From Alphaproteobacteria bacterium (GTDB taxonomy: Bacteria > Pseudomonadota > Alphaproteobacteria > Kiloniellales > DSM-21159), in contig JAUILQ010000010.1 in the NCBI GenBank assembly GCA_030433005.1, positions 1 through 64,000 on the forward strand: a stretch of DNA of 64,000 nt. The letters are read 5' to 3'. Position numbers and translations under genes: made by a program. Below the pieces are notes generated by a model. It was given only the letters and a program-made list of their open reading frames with translations, was not told the DNA's origin and did not search any database. How positions within the stretch are numbered: position 1 is the stretch's first letter; the number at the start of each line of letters is the position of its first letter. Below are positions 26,542-35,753 of this stretch, in pieces.

Positions 26542-28086
26542 TCATTCCGTCGTCTGCCGCCGCGCCACGCTGGCGCGCAGGCCTTCCAGCATCTCCGGGT
26601 CGGCGATCACCCGGGGAACCTTGTTCTGACCGCCGAGCTTGCCGCGTCCGCGCATCCACTCGGCGAAGCTGCCGGCCGGCGCGACCAGGATTTCCGGCGG
26701 CTTCATCTGAAGATCGTTGGCGCGGTGGTCCCGGTAGTCGTCGTTGAGCTCGGCCAGCCGCCGGTCCAGATGCCCGGCGAAGCGCTCGAGCGTGTCGCCG
26801 GCGACCGCGTCGCCGTCGTCCGGCGGCGCGAACTCGACGACGAACAGGTGGTGGCCGCGCCGCTCCTCGCCGGACGGGAAGACCGGACCGACCGAGAAGT
26901 CCGCGACCTCGCGACCGATCGATTCGGCAGCGTCGGTCACCGCGCGCACGATCTCCTCTTCGATCAGATGCTCTCCGAACGCCGACAGCGACGAACTGGT
27001 TCGACCGGTCACCAGAATCCGCGGCGGGTCCAGCTCGACGAAACGCACGGTGTCGCCCAGGACGTAGCCCCAGGCGCCGGCCGCGGTGTTCAGCACCACG
27101 GCGTAGTTCACGCCGGTCTCGACGTTGCCAAGCCAGAAGCGCCGGGGCTCGGCGGCCTCCAGTTCCTCGACCGGCACGAACTCGTAGAACATGGCGCTGT
27201 CGAGCTGCAGGCGCAGGCCCTCGCCGACGCCGCGGTCGGCGACCGCCAGGAAGCCCTCGCTGGCCGGATAGACCTCGCGCAGGTCGACCGCGCTGCCGGC
27301 CACCAGCTCCTCGTACTGCTGGCGGTAGGGCGCGAAGTTGACGCCGCCGTAGGCGATCAGCTGCAGGTCGGGGTAGCAGTCGGCGAGCCCGCCCGGCCGC
27401 TCGGCGACCAGGTGCTGCAGGAAGAACAGCAGCCAGCTCGCGGTGCCGGCGATCACCGTGATGTGCTGTTCGAGCGAGCGCGGCCCGAGCACCGCCATGC
27501 GCTGCTCCCAGTCCGGCGGCAGCGCCATGGAGCGCGGCGGGTAGGCGAAGCCGCGGAACCAGGAGGGCACCTCGCGCGCGGCGATGCCGGTCATGTCGCC
27601 GGCCCGGATTCCGGGGGCCAGCAGCTCCAGCTCGGTGGTGCCGCCGAGCATGAAGTTCTTGCCGGCGAGCACCCGGCTGTCCGGCTTGGCGCGCAGGTGG
27701 AAGCACATCATGTCGAGCACGGCCCGGCGGTTGCCGTCCAGGGTGCCGCGGGTCACCGGAATGAACTTGCTGGTGCCGCTGCTGGTGCCCGAGGTCTTGG
27801 CGAAGTAGGGCGCGGCGTCCGGCCAGGTGGTGCCGGCGATGTGCGGGAAGGCGTCCTGCCAGTATTCCTGCCAGAAGTCCTCGTAGCGGCGCAGCGGCAC
27901 GCGGCGCTGGAAATCCTCGATGCCGCGCACGTCGCCGAAGCCGTGGTCGCGCCCGAAGCGCGTGCCGGCGGCGCGCTTCACCAGCCGCTCGAGCTGGCGA
28001 CGCTGCACCGCCTGGGGGTCCTGGCGGTCGAGGCGCGCCAGGCGCCGACGCGCGTAGAGCCTGAGCAGCGCCGTGGCGTCAGGCAT
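26542..28086 (-). CDS. GH3-family acyl-adenylate/amide synthetase-like protein
   Basis: 514 residues, the length of plant GH3 and bacterial relatives. The nucleotide-binding motif KTSGTSSGTSKFIPVT lies near 94-109, and further adenylation motifs are YPASEGF (about 295) and YVLGDTVRF (about 360). Plant members adenylate jasmonate or auxin and couple it to amino acids; bacterial substrates are largely unknown. The start overlaps the stop of the penicillin acylase gene by eight bases, implying coupled expression with an enzyme that hydrolyses amides. Confidence 0.88.
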   Translation of the reverse strand: MPDATALLRLYARRRLARLDRQDPQAVQRRQLERLVKRAAGTRFGRDHGFGDVRGIEDFQRRVPLRRYEDFWQEYWQDAFPHIAGTTWPDAAPYFAKTSGTSSGTSKFIPVTRGTLDGNRRAVLDMMCFHLRAKPDSRVLAGKNFMLGGTTELELLAPGIRAGDMTGIAAREVPSWFRGFAYPPRSMALPPDWEQRMAVLGPRSLEQHITVIAGTASWLLFFLQHLVAERPGGLADCYPDLQLIAYGGVNFAPYRQQYEELVAGSAVDLREVYPASEGFLAVADRGVGEGLRLQLDSAMFYEFVPVEELEAAEPRRFWLGNVETGVNYAVVLNTAAGAWGYVLGDTVRFVELDPPRILVTGRTSSSLSAFGEHLIEEEIVRAVTDAAESIGREVADFSVGPVFPSGEERRGHHLFVVEFAPPDDGDAVAGDTLERFAGHLDRRLAELNDDYRDHRANDLQMKPPEILVAPAGSFAEWMRGRGKLGGQNKVPRVIADPEMLEGLRASVARRQTTE

Positions 28087-30406
28087 CCGGGCCGTCCTTC
28101 GCGGAAGCCGGCGTCGGGGCTTCGGGCTCGATCTGCATCTCGTGGCGGAACTCCGCGCGCACGCACTCGCGGGTCAGCGGCAGGCGGGCGTACTCGCCGC
28201 GCTCCCACGCCGGCAGCTGGTCGTCGAAGGTCGTGCTGCCGAGCCAGCCGTCCTGGCCGCCGAGCAGCACCACGTAGTTCTCGTCGGGCTGCCCGAGATC
28301 GGCGAGAAAGCGCGCGTTGGCGCCGAAGCCGACGCGGTGGCGCCCGGAGGACAGGCCGTGCGCGGTCTTCATCAGCGTCTCGTTGCTGCCGCCGACCGGA
28401 CGGTCGCAGAAGCGGTAGCGGCGGCCGACGAGGGGCAGGGCGCTGAGCGGATGCGACAGCACCAGCCGATGCAGGTCGCCCCAGTTGCCGTGGCGCGCGA
28501 AGGTGCGCGCGGCGCGTGCGGCGGCACGGCGCGCGGCCTGCCCGATCCGCTCCTCGGGCAGGGTCGATACGTCCTCGCGCAGCAGCTCCCAGGGCTGCAG
28601 GCTGCCTCGGTAGAGCGCCATGCCGTCCTCGCCGTGGAGACTGTGCAGGAAATGGTAGAGGAACAGCTCGAAGGCCAGGGCCCCGCGAGAGTCGGCGCTG
28701 TGCAGGCCGTTCCACTCGCGCAGGCAGCGCACCAGCTCGCCGCTCCTGCCGTCCGGCGTTCCGGCGCCGCCGGCCTCGAGCGCCAGCAGCAGCAGATCGC
28801 GGATCGCCGGGGCCGAGGGCATCGCGACGTCGCGGTGCAGGTGCCTGAGGTCGGCGAGCTGCAGGTCGCCGCGTGCGGCCAGCGCCTCGCTGAGCCGGCG
28901 GACCCGCTCGTCCGGCGAGAAGAAGAAGCCGACCGGCACCGGCGGATCGTCGATCGGCCGGTTGTTGGCCGAGGCGACGAAGCCGGCCTCGGGCTCGAAG
29001 CGGCGCGGCAGATCGCGCGCGCGGACCCGTTCCCGCCAGTTGCTGAGCGCGTCGGGCGGCAGCACCAGGTCGTCGGGGCGGCCCGGCGGTCGGCGCGGCA
29101 GGTGCGCCGCCATGGCCTGGCCGACGCGGCCCTCGGCGTCGGCGAAGACGAGGTTCTGGGCCGGTGCCGCGAAGCCGTCGATGGCCTCGGTGAACTCGGC
29201 CCAGTTGCGCGCCCGCATCATGCCGAGCATCGCGCTGACCTCGTCGCTGTCCTGGTGGCCGATCCAGGTCAGCGCCAGATCGCGCGGCGAGTCCGCCGCG
29301 GCCCGGCCACGGCCGCGCTTGCGGCGGCCGGTGAGCAGCGGCGCGTCGGAGACGATCGGGCCGTGCTCGCTCTCGCGCACCCGTCGCTCCTGGTCGGCGC
29401 CCCAGCGCACGCCGATGCGCTCGCTGCGTTCCGCGATCGCGTCGGCCGGCAGGTCGGTGACGTCGAACAGGTCGCTGCTCGCGGCGTGGAGGCTGGTGCC
29501 GCTCCAGGCGATGTGCTCGTTGCGGCCGAGCGCCATCACCGGCAGGCCCGGAATCATCAGGCCGACGATGCGGAACGACGGCGCCGCGAGGCCGACCGCC
29601 AGCCAGGTGTTCGGCGCCATGATCGAAAGGTGCGGGTCGCTGGTCAGCAGGGCGCCGCCGGTGGCGCTGCGCGCGGCCGAGATCGCGGCGGCATTGCTGC
29701 CGCTGCGTCCGAGGCCGGCCCACAGCTGGTCGATCGCCCGCTCGACGCCGCTGCCGCCGGCCAGGCTGGGCACCGGCGCGGCCTCGGCCGTCGCCATGCG
29801 CTGCCAGAGGTCGGACCAGTCGGAGCGCTCGCGCAGCGGCAGCAGGCGGCGCCAGACCCGCCAGGAGAAGTCGAGGGCGGCGAGCCGGCTGATGGCCAGG
29901 ACCTGCTCGACGCGCCAGGGCTCGGGCCGAACGCCGAACAGCCGGAACTCCTCCGGCAGCTCGCGCGCCTGCTCAATCGCGCTGTTGAGGCCGGCGACGT
30001 AGCTCTCCAGCCAGCGGCGCGTCGCCTCCGGCAGCTGCGCCTCGAGCCGCGGCGCGGCGCGCGGGAAGTCGACGATGCGCAGCGTGTGGTCGAGGTCGAC
30101 CGCGGCGGATCCCAGCACCTCGGAGAGGCGACCATAGGCGATCAGCCGCATGATCTCGATCTGGGCGAGCCGCAGGTGGCCCTGCAGCGCGCCCAGGGCG
30201 ACGGCGAGGTCGGCCTCGCTGGCCGCCTCGACGAACGGGATCTGGCGGTCGTTCCAGTTGATCCGCACGCCGGACTCGAGCGGCAGGCGTCGGGGGAAGG
30301 CCCCGAGGCGCTCGGGCAGGCTGCAACGCCGCCGCCGGGCCAGGCTCCCGGTCGCGATGCGGGCCGCCAGGCGCAGCAGGCCGCCGCTTCGTTGCCACGG
30401 GCTCAT
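28079..30406 (-). CDS. Penicillin acylase family amidase (N-terminal nucleophile hydrolase)
   Basis: About 775 residues. Members are made as a precursor and cleave themselves into alpha and beta chains. The expected beta-chain start is Ser237 in LGRSGSNAAAISAARS, followed by GGALLTSDPHL, and the oxyanion-type Asn sits in SANNRPIDDPP. A typical signal peptide is not obvious; the N-terminus has basic and hydrophobic stretches (about 1-30). Relatives act on penicillins, acyl-homoserine lactones and other N-acyl compounds. ATG 30406 lacks a clear Shine-Dalgarno and the frame opens further up, so the start is uncertain. First gene of the run with GH3 and hydrolase. Confidence 0.87.
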   Translation of the reverse strand: MSPWQRSGGLLRLAARIATGSLARRRRCSLPERLGAFPRRLPLESGVRINWNDRQIPFVEAASEADLAVALGALQGHLRLAQIEIMRLIAYGRLSEVLGSAAVDLDHTLRIVDFPRAAPRLEAQLPEATRRWLESYVAGLNSAIEQARELPEEFRLFGVRPEPWRVEQVLAISRLAALDFSWRVWRRLLPLRERSDWSDLWQRMATAEAAPVPSLAGGSGVERAIDQLWAGLGRSGSNAAAISAARSATGGALLTSDPHLSIMAPNTWLAVGLAAPSFRIVGLMIPGLPVMALGRNEHIAWSGTSLHAASSDLFDVTDLPADAIAERSERIGVRWGADQERRVRESEHGPIVSDAPLLTGRRKRGRGRAAADSPRDLALTWIGHQDSDEVSAMLGMMRARNWAEFTEAIDGFAAPAQNLVFADAEGRVGQAMAAHLPRRPPGRPDDLVLPPDALSNWRERVRARDLPRRFEPEAGFVASANNRPIDDPPVPVGFFFSPDERVRRLSEALAARGDLQLADLRHLHRDVAMPSAPAIRDLLLLALEAGGAGTPDGRSGELVRCLREWNGLHSADSRGALAFELFLYHFLHSLHGEDGMALYRGSLQPWELLREDVSTLPEERIGQAARRAAARAARTFARHGNWGDLHRLVLSHPLSALPLVGRRYRFCDRPVGGSNETLMKTAHGLSSGRHRVGFGANARFLADLGQPDENYVVLLGGQDGWLGSTTFDDQLPAWERGEYARLPLTRECVRAEFRHEMQIEPEAPTPASAKDGPDA

Positions 30407-30653
30407 GGCGCAGGAGGGGTCATGAAGGGGGCGGGTTCCTCGGGCCGTTGCCGATACCGCGGGCCAACGGTTCAGGCAGGTACAGGGTTCCTCGCCGGGC
30501 GCCGCCGACGCGCCGATCCCGGCGTCGGGCAGCGGCGCCTTTGCCGCAGCGCGCCAGGAACCACCGGCCTCGGCGGGCCGTTGACCGCCCCGACCCCGCC
30601 CCCGACCCCGATTTCGACCCGACCCCGTCACCGGCCCTGGAATCCCTTCCGAC
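30407..30653. other. Intergenic region between penicillin acylase and yciB
   Basis: 247 bases with divergent genes on both sides. The right half (about 30585-30640) is a C-rich quasi-repeat of CGACCCCG units. A 69-codon plus-strand frame here encodes an Arg/Pro-rich string and is not credible. No clear promoter hexamers are seen. Confidence 0.4.
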
Positions 30654-31286
30654 ATGACCGCCTCCGGCGAAAGCGAGAGCCTCTCACTGCCACCCGGTTT
30701 CAAGCGCAAGCTGGCGCGTCACCTCGCCGTCGAGATCGGGCCTCTGGCGATCTTCTTTCTCGGCTTCCTGTGGCAGGGCCTGCTCTGGGCGACGGCCTTC
30801 TACGCGGTCGCGACGGCGCTGGCCTTCGCGGCGACCTGGGCCTCCCACCGGCGGCTGCCGGTGCTGCCGACGATCACGGCCCTGCTCGTGCTGATCTTCG
30901 CCGGCCTGACCCTGGCGCTCGACGAGGCGATGTTCATCAAGATCAAGCCGACGGTGGTCAACGGCTTCTACGGGCTGGCGCTGCTGATCGGCTGGCTCGC
31001 GGGCTTCCGGCTGGTCGAGAAGGTGCTGTCGCCGCACGTCGCGCTCGACGAGACCGGGCTGCGGCGGCTGACCTTCCGGGCCAGCGCCTACCTGCTCGCG
31101 CTGGCGGCGATCAACGAGCTGGTCTGGCGCACGGTGCCGACCGAGGAGTGGGTGATCTTCAAGGTCTTCGTGATCGTCGCCGGCAACCTCGCCTTCGCCG
31201 CCAGCCAGCTGCCGCTGGTGCGCCGGCACCTGCGGCGCACCGACGAGCGCGGCGGCGCCTTGCCGGCCGGCGGCGCCTCGCCCTAG
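30654..31286 (+). CDS. yciB: Inner membrane septation protein YciB (IspZ)
   Basis: 210 residues with five to six transmembrane helices. Family features are GPLAIFFLGF near the N-terminus, LALDEAMFIKIKPTVVNGFYGLALL in the middle and INELVWRTVPTEEWVIFKVF, which matches the conserved N-E-x-x-W region. YciB is an integral membrane protein linked to cell-envelope synthesis and septation; the mechanism is unclear. It stands 48 bases ahead of a PhyH-type gene on the same strand. Confidence 0.92.
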   Translation: MTASGESESLSLPPGFKRKLARHLAVEIGPLAIFFLGFLWQGLLWATAFYAVATALAFAATWASHRRLPVLPTITALLVLIFAGLTLALDEAMFIKIKPTVVNGFYGLALLIGWLAGFRLVEKVLSPHVALDETGLRRLTFRASAYLLALAAINELVWRTVPTEEWVIFKVFVIVAGNLAFAASQLPLVRRHLRRTDERGGALPAGGASP

Positions 31287-31333
31287 ACTCGCCCGGCGCC
31301 CGCCCGGGGCGCGCGGCGAGAGGGGAGAGGCCG

Positions 31334-32164
31334 ATGGACGCAGCGACGACGGAGGCGGTGGGCGCGGAGACCGTCGAGGCCTTCCGGCGCGACGGTGCCG
31401 CGGTGCTGCGCGGCGTCTTCGACGGCGACTGGATCGACAGGCTGCGCCGCGGCGTCGAGCGCAACCTCGCCGAGCCTGGCCCCTACGCCCGGCACTACAC
31501 CCCGGCAGGGGGCAGCGGATCCTTCCGCGGCGACTACTGCAACTGGCAGCGCATTCCCGAGTATCGCGACTTCATGGAGCGTTCGCCGGCCGCCGGCCTG
31601 GCTGCGGCACTGATGGGCGCGGAGCGCGCGCGGGTGTTCCACGAGCACGTCCTGGTCAAGGAGCCGAGCACCGCCGAGCGCACGCCCTGGCACCACGACC
31701 AGCCCTACTACTGCGTCGAGGGCCGCCAGACGGCCAGCCTCTGGATTCCGCTCGATCCCGTGGCGCGCGAGACCTGCGTCGAGTTCGTCGCCGGCAGCCA
31801 CGCATGGGGCCGCCGCTTCCGGCCGACCAAGTTCACCGGGAACAGCTACGAGCGCGGCGTCGAGGACGGCCTGGAGCCGACACCGCCGATCGACGAGCGG
31901 CGCGGCGACTACTGCATTCTCGGCTGGGACCTGGAGCCCGGCGACTGCATCGCCTTCAACTTCCTGACCCTGCACGGCGCCCCGGGCAATGCCGCCGCCG
32001 ACCGCCGCCGCCGCGCCTTCGCGGCCCGCTTCCTCGGCGACGACGTGGTCTACGCCGAGCGCGCCGGCGAGGTCTCGCCGCCGTTCCCGGAGATCGTCGG
32101 CAAGCTGCCCGACGGCGCGGCCCTGCCCGACGCGCTGTTCCCGGTGGTCTGGCCGCGCAGCTAG
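31334..32164 (+). CDS. Phytanoyl-CoA dioxygenase (PhyH) family protein
   Basis: 276 residues. Iron ligands are in TPWHHDQPYYCVEG (His-x-Asp, about 119-121) and TLHGAPGN (distal His, about 214); the RRRAFAARFLGDD segment holds the likely 2-oxoglutarate Arg. The ligand spacing and W-x-P-L-D-P motif resemble ectoine-hydroxylase-like and other small-molecule hydroxylases, but the substrate is unknown. ATG 31334 has GGGGAGAGG upstream. A hairpin with a T-run follows the stop. Confidence 0.88.
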   Translation: MDAATTEAVGAETVEAFRRDGAAVLRGVFDGDWIDRLRRGVERNLAEPGPYARHYTPAGGSGSFRGDYCNWQRIPEYRDFMERSPAAGLAAALMGAERARVFHEHVLVKEPSTAERTPWHHDQPYYCVEGRQTASLWIPLDPVARETCVEFVAGSHAWGRRFRPTKFTGNSYERGVEDGLEPTPPIDERRGDYCILGWDLEPGDCIAFNFLTLHGAPGNAAADRRRRAFAARFLGDDVVYAERAGEVSPPFPEIVGKLPDGAALPDALFPVVWPRS

Positions 32165-32177
32165 GAGGGCGGCGGCA

Positions 32178-32225
32178 GCCGGAGGACTGCTCCGGCACCC
32201 GAAAGGCGGGTCGTCGCCTCTTTTT
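32178..32225 (+). terminator. Intrinsic terminator after the PhyH gene
   Basis: A 7-bp stem GCCGGAG/CTCCGGC (32178-32196) is followed by a second hairpin AGGCG/CGCCT (32204-32219) and CTTTTT (32220-32225). The second hairpin plus T-run is one of the few classical intrinsic terminators in the window. Confidence 0.6.
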
Positions 32226-32307
32226 GATTCCATTCAAGATGGTGGTATCCTGCACCCCTGGGCAGGGGGCTGCCGGCGCGGGCCCCGCGGCAGGGGAGGC
32301 TGCGACC

Positions 32308-33090
32308 ATGTCGACCATCGAGAGCGCGCAGGAGCGGACCGCGAGTCAGGAGCGCAGCACCATCGCCCGCGTGCTGCTCTACTTCTCGATCGGCGGCCTC
32401 GTGATCCTGGCTGGCATCGTGATCTGGGCGGCCGCGGCCGATCCGAACGAGAATGTCGCCGAGATCTCGGAGAAGATCTTCAACGCCCTGCTGCCGCTGT
32501 TCGGCACCTGGGTCGGCGCGATCGTCGCCTTCTACTTCTCGCGCGAGAACTTCGAGTCGGCGAGCCGCAGCGTGCGCGAGATCGCCAAACAGTCGGCGGC
32601 CGGCCGCCAGATGCGTACCGTGACGGTGCGCGAGGCCATGCTGCCGGTCGCCAAGATGAAGGTGACCCGCCTCGCGCAGGGCGAGACCGACGACCAAGTC
32701 AATCTCAAGGCGCGTCTGATCGACCAGCTCAAGGGGCCGATCTCGCGCCTGCCGGTGCTCGAGCCCGACGGCTCGGTCAAGTACATGATCCACGAGAGCG
32801 AGCTCTACCGCTTCATCTACGAGAGCTCGATCGCCGCTCCCGCCGGCCAAGACTTCGCGATCGAGAAGGCGACCCTGGCCGATTTCCTGGCCTTCGACGG
32901 CATGCTCGACATCGTGACCAAGACCTTCGCCTTCGTCGGCCAGGACGGCACGCTGGCCGACGCCAAGGCCGCGCTCGACAAGGTCGCGGACGGACAGGAC
33001 GTCTTCGTCACCGAAAGCGGCCAGCCCAGGGAGCCGATGATCGGCTGGCTCGCCAACACGGTCTTCGACCGCTACGCCAGCTTCGAGTGA
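32308..33090 (+). CDS. Membrane-anchored CBS-like domain protein
   Basis: 260 residues. Two transmembrane helices (about 20-44 and 57-77) anchor a cytoplasmic region of about 180 residues with CBS-like elements: ISRLPVLEPDGSVKYMIHESELYRFI (about 144-170) and a second, degenerate unit ending in FVTESGQPREPMIGWLAN. CBS domains sense adenylates or other ligands; no enzymatic domain is attached. GGGGAGG lies nine bases before ATG 32308. It is a single gene, convergent with an MFS gene. The family assignment of the soluble part is tentative. Confidence 0.65.
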   Translation: MSTIESAQERTASQERSTIARVLLYFSIGGLVILAGIVIWAAAADPNENVAEISEKIFNALLPLFGTWVGAIVAFYFSRENFESASRSVREIAKQSAAGRQMRTVTVREAMLPVAKMKVTRLAQGETDDQVNLKARLIDQLKGPISRLPVLEPDGSVKYMIHESELYRFIYESSIAAPAGQDFAIEKATLADFLAFDGMLDIVTKTFAFVGQDGTLADAKAALDKVADGQDVFVTESGQPREPMIGWLANTVFDRYASFE

Positions 33091-33123
33091 GCCCCCGACG
33101 CGCGGCCGGACCGGGCGAAGCGG

Positions 33124-34371
33124 TCAGGCCGCGCTGGAGGCGCTCCGCCGTTCGCGCGCCAGCCCGGCGAGCAGCAGCAGGGTCGTTGCCGCGCAGTAGC
33201 CGGCGAACAGCCAGCAGGCGGTCTCGCCCGCGACGCCGAGGTCGAACAGGCCGCCGAGCAGCGGCGGGCCGAGCGCCGAGGCGAAGACCATGATCGCCGC
33301 CGCCATCGCCTTGATGCCGCCGAGGTGACGGGTGCCGTAGAGCTCGGCCCAGAGAGCCGGCTGCAGCGTCGCGTTGAGGCCGTTGGTCAGGCCGATTGCG
33401 ATCAGGTAGGGCCAGGCCGCGAGCGGCGCGTGGAAGCTCGCGAGCAGCGCCAGGCCGAGCGCCAGGGGCGCCAGCAGCGCCGGCAGCAGGCGGCGCGCGC
33501 CCAGGCGGTCGATCAGCGGGCCGGCGACGATCGCGGCGACGACGCCGGCCGCGGCGAAGAAGCCGTAGCTGCCGGTGATCCAGGCCGCCGACCAGTCCTT
33601 GGCCTCGGCCAGCGTGATGTGGTGGAAGAACAGGGCGGTGACGATCATCGAGGGCGCGGTCACCGCCGGCAGGAACAGCCAGAAGCGCGCGTCGCGGAGG
33701 ACCTCGCGCCGCGACCAGGAGCGCGGCGCGCCCGCTTGGCCCTCGGCGGCCGCCGAGGCGGCGGCCCAGGCGGCGTGCCGCTCGCCGTGGCCGCGCAGCA
33801 GCCACATCGCGGCGGGCAGCAGCACGAAGGCGCAGAGCCCGGCCGCGCCGAGATAGGTCGAGCGCCAGCCGATCCAGGCGATCGCCGCGACGGCGGCGAC
33901 GGGAAAGACCGCTTCGCCGAGCGCGAAGCCGAGCCCGCCCAGCGCGATGGCCTTGCCGCGGCCGCGGTCGAAGTAGCGCGCCATGGCGGTCTGGCTGAGA
34001 TGGCTGGCCAGGCCCTGGCCGCCCTGGCGCAGCAGGAACACGGTCGGCACCAGCAGGGCGACCGCGGGCACCAGGGCCGCGGCCAGGCAGGCGGCGATCA
34101 TCAGCGCGACGACGCCGAGGGTGTAGCGGCCGAGCGCCATGCGGTCGATCAGCCGGCCGGTGACCGGCAGGGCGGCCGCGCTGAGCAGCGTGCCGGCCAT
34201 GTAGAGCCCGCCCCACTCGCCGTGGCTGAGCCCGAACTCGGCCATGATCGAGGGACCGAAGACGCCGACGAAGTAGGTCTGGCCGACGCTGGAGAAGCAG
34301 GCCAGCAGGAAGCCGAAACCGAGGAATCGCCGATTGGCCCGGGCGAACTCGAGGTAGGCGAGGACAGGCAT
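33124..34371 (-). CDS. Major facilitator superfamily transporter
   Basis: 415 residues with twelve predicted helices in two sets of six and a central cytoplasmic loop (about 195-220). The MFS loop motif between helices 2 and 3 reads GRLIDRMALGRYTLG, and the equivalent in the second half is GPLIDRLGARRLLP. The sequence resembles monocarboxylate or oxalate/formate-type carriers, but the substrate cannot be set. ATG 34371 is the first in-frame Met. It stands alone. Confidence 0.88.
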   Translation of the reverse strand: MPVLAYLEFARANRRFLGFGFLLACFSSVGQTYFVGVFGPSIMAEFGLSHGEWGGLYMAGTLLSAAALPVTGRLIDRMALGRYTLGVVALMIAACLAAALVPAVALLVPTVFLLRQGGQGLASHLSQTAMARYFDRGRGKAIALGGLGFALGEAVFPVAAVAAIAWIGWRSTYLGAAGLCAFVLLPAAMWLLRGHGERHAAWAAASAAAEGQAGAPRSWSRREVLRDARFWLFLPAVTAPSMIVTALFFHHITLAEAKDWSAAWITGSYGFFAAAGVVAAIVAGPLIDRLGARRLLPALLAPLALGLALLASFHAPLAAWPYLIAIGLTNGLNATLQPALWAELYGTRHLGGIKAMAAAIMVFASALGPPLLGGLFDLGVAGETACWLFAGYCAATTLLLLAGLARERRSASSAA

Positions 34372-34527
34372 GGCCCGTCACTAGCGCGGCCGTGGCGCCG
34401 CGCAAAGCGCTGCGGCACGAGCCCTGCCATGCATCGAGCTTTCTAATGGGACGCCGCAGGCAAACTCATTTGTCGAGACCCGCCCGGGCCGGCGAAGCTG
34501 TCCGCGGTCGAGGCACAAGGAGATCCC

Positions 34528-35196
34528 ATGTTCAGGCTCTACTGGTCGCGCGGCACCGGCGCCTTCGCGCCGCACGCGCTGCTCGCCGAAATCGGCGCTG
34601 CCTTCGAGCTGATCGACACCGACATCCGCGCCGGCGGGCACGCCCGGGACGACTACCTGGCGGTCAACCCGCGCGGCCAGGTGCCGGCCCTGCTGCTGCC
34701 CGACGGCACGGTGATGACCGAGTCGCTGGCGATCGTCCTGCAGCTCTGCGACAGCTTCCCCGAGGCGGCCCTGCTGCCGCCGCCGGGCAGCGCGGCCCGG
34801 GCGCGCTGCCTGCGCTGGCTGGCGTTCGGTGCGGTCGACCTCTACGAGGCCGATCTGCGCAGCAGCTATCCCGAGCGCTACACCGACGATCCGGCGGGCG
34901 CCGAGGCGGTGCGCCGCGCCGGCTGCCGCGCCGTCGAGCGCGACTGGCGGCTGATCGAGCAGGCGCTGGGCGACACGTCGCTGCACGAGGGCGAGGGCCC
35001 CTTCCTGCTCGGCGGCCGCTTCACCGCCGCGGACCCCTATCTCGCCATGCTCGGGGCCTGGCACCACGACCTGCCGGCCTTCCTCGAGGTCTCGCCGCGC
35101 GCCGCCCGCCTGCTGCGCGCCGTCGCCGAGCGGCCGGCGGTCGCCCCGCTCTGGGCCCAGCACTTCGCGCACAAGCCGGCGCTCGCCGGCCTGTGA
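34528..35196 (+). CDS. Glutathione S-transferase family protein
   Basis: 222 residues. The N-terminal thioredoxin-like domain (about 1-80) has SRGTGAFAPHALLAE, NPRGQVPALLLPDG with the cis-Pro, and TESLAIVLQLCD, the glutathione-binding Glu-Ser. An all-helical C-terminal domain follows with FTAADPYLAML. A catalytic Ser or Thr near residue 9 is likely. AAGGAG six bases before ATG 34528 supports the start. The substrate is unknown. A thioesterase gene follows after 79 bases. Confidence 0.92.
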   Translation: MFRLYWSRGTGAFAPHALLAEIGAAFELIDTDIRAGGHARDDYLAVNPRGQVPALLLPDGTVMTESLAIVLQLCDSFPEAALLPPPGSAARARCLRWLAFGAVDLYEADLRSSYPERYTDDPAGAEAVRRAGCRAVERDWRLIEQALGDTSLHEGEGPFLLGGRFTAADPYLAMLGAWHHDLPAFLEVSPRAARLLRAVAERPAVAPLWAQHFAHKPALAGL

Positions 35197-35275
35197 GCCC
35201 GACCGGGCGTCTTCCGCCCGGGCCCGGGCCGGCGTAGCCTGAGAGCCGGCCAGGCGAGGGTGAAGGAGGGCCGGC

Positions 35276-35734
35276 ATGGCGCCGTTCGAGCCGGCGGACG
35301 CGGACTACGAGACGCGGGTGCGCGAGTCCTTCGCGCGTCAGCGCATAATGGCGACGCTCGGGGCCACGCTCGGCCGGGTCGCGCCGGGCGAGGTCGAGAT
35401 CCTGCTGCCCTACCGGCCCGAGCTCAGCCAGCAGCACGGCTTCTTCCACGCTGGCGTGACCGCGACGATTGCCGACTCCGCCGGTGGCTATGCCGCCTAC
35501 AGCCTCTATCCGGCCGACGCCTCGGTGCTGACCGTCGAGTTCAAGATCAACCTGCTGGCGCCGGCCGACGGCGAGCGGCTGCGCGCGCTCGGCCGGGTGC
35601 GCAAGCCGGGGCGCACCCTGACGGTCTGCGACATCGAGGTCTTCGTCGAGAAGGCCGGGCGCGAGAAGCCCTGCGCGACGCTGCTGCAGACAATGATGCG
35701 GCTCGACGGCCGGCCGGACCGCCCGGCCGGGTGA
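35276..35734 (+). CDS. PaaI-type hotdog thioesterase
   Basis: 152 residues with the hotdog fold of the PaaI/YdiI group. The motif QQHGFFHAGVTATIADSAGGYAA (about 54-76) includes the conserved H-G-x-x-H-x-G and the catalytic acidic position, followed by VEFKINLLAPADGERL. Members hydrolyse aryl- or acyl-CoA thioesters. GGAGGG precedes ATG 35276. Convergent with the LysM/CHAP-like gene, 19 bases apart. Confidence 0.88.
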   Translation: MAPFEPADADYETRVRESFARQRIMATLGATLGRVAPGEVEILLPYRPELSQQHGFFHAGVTATIADSAGGYAAYSLYPADASVLTVEFKINLLAPADGERLRALGRVRKPGRTLTVCDIEVFVEKAGREKPCATLLQTMMRLDGRPDRPAG

Positions 35735-35753
35735 GGCGGCCGGCCGACCCGCC

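Noticed and set aside
30448..30657. 69-codon plus-strand frame before yciB
   Set aside because: Arg/Pro-rich sequence with no ribosome-binding site or family resemblance, in a C-rich quasi-repeat.
28073..31333. Plus-strand frame running for over 1,000 codons opposite penicillin acylase
   Set aside because: Only its last part (from 31334) is a gene, the PhyH protein; the remainder is antisense to the acylase.
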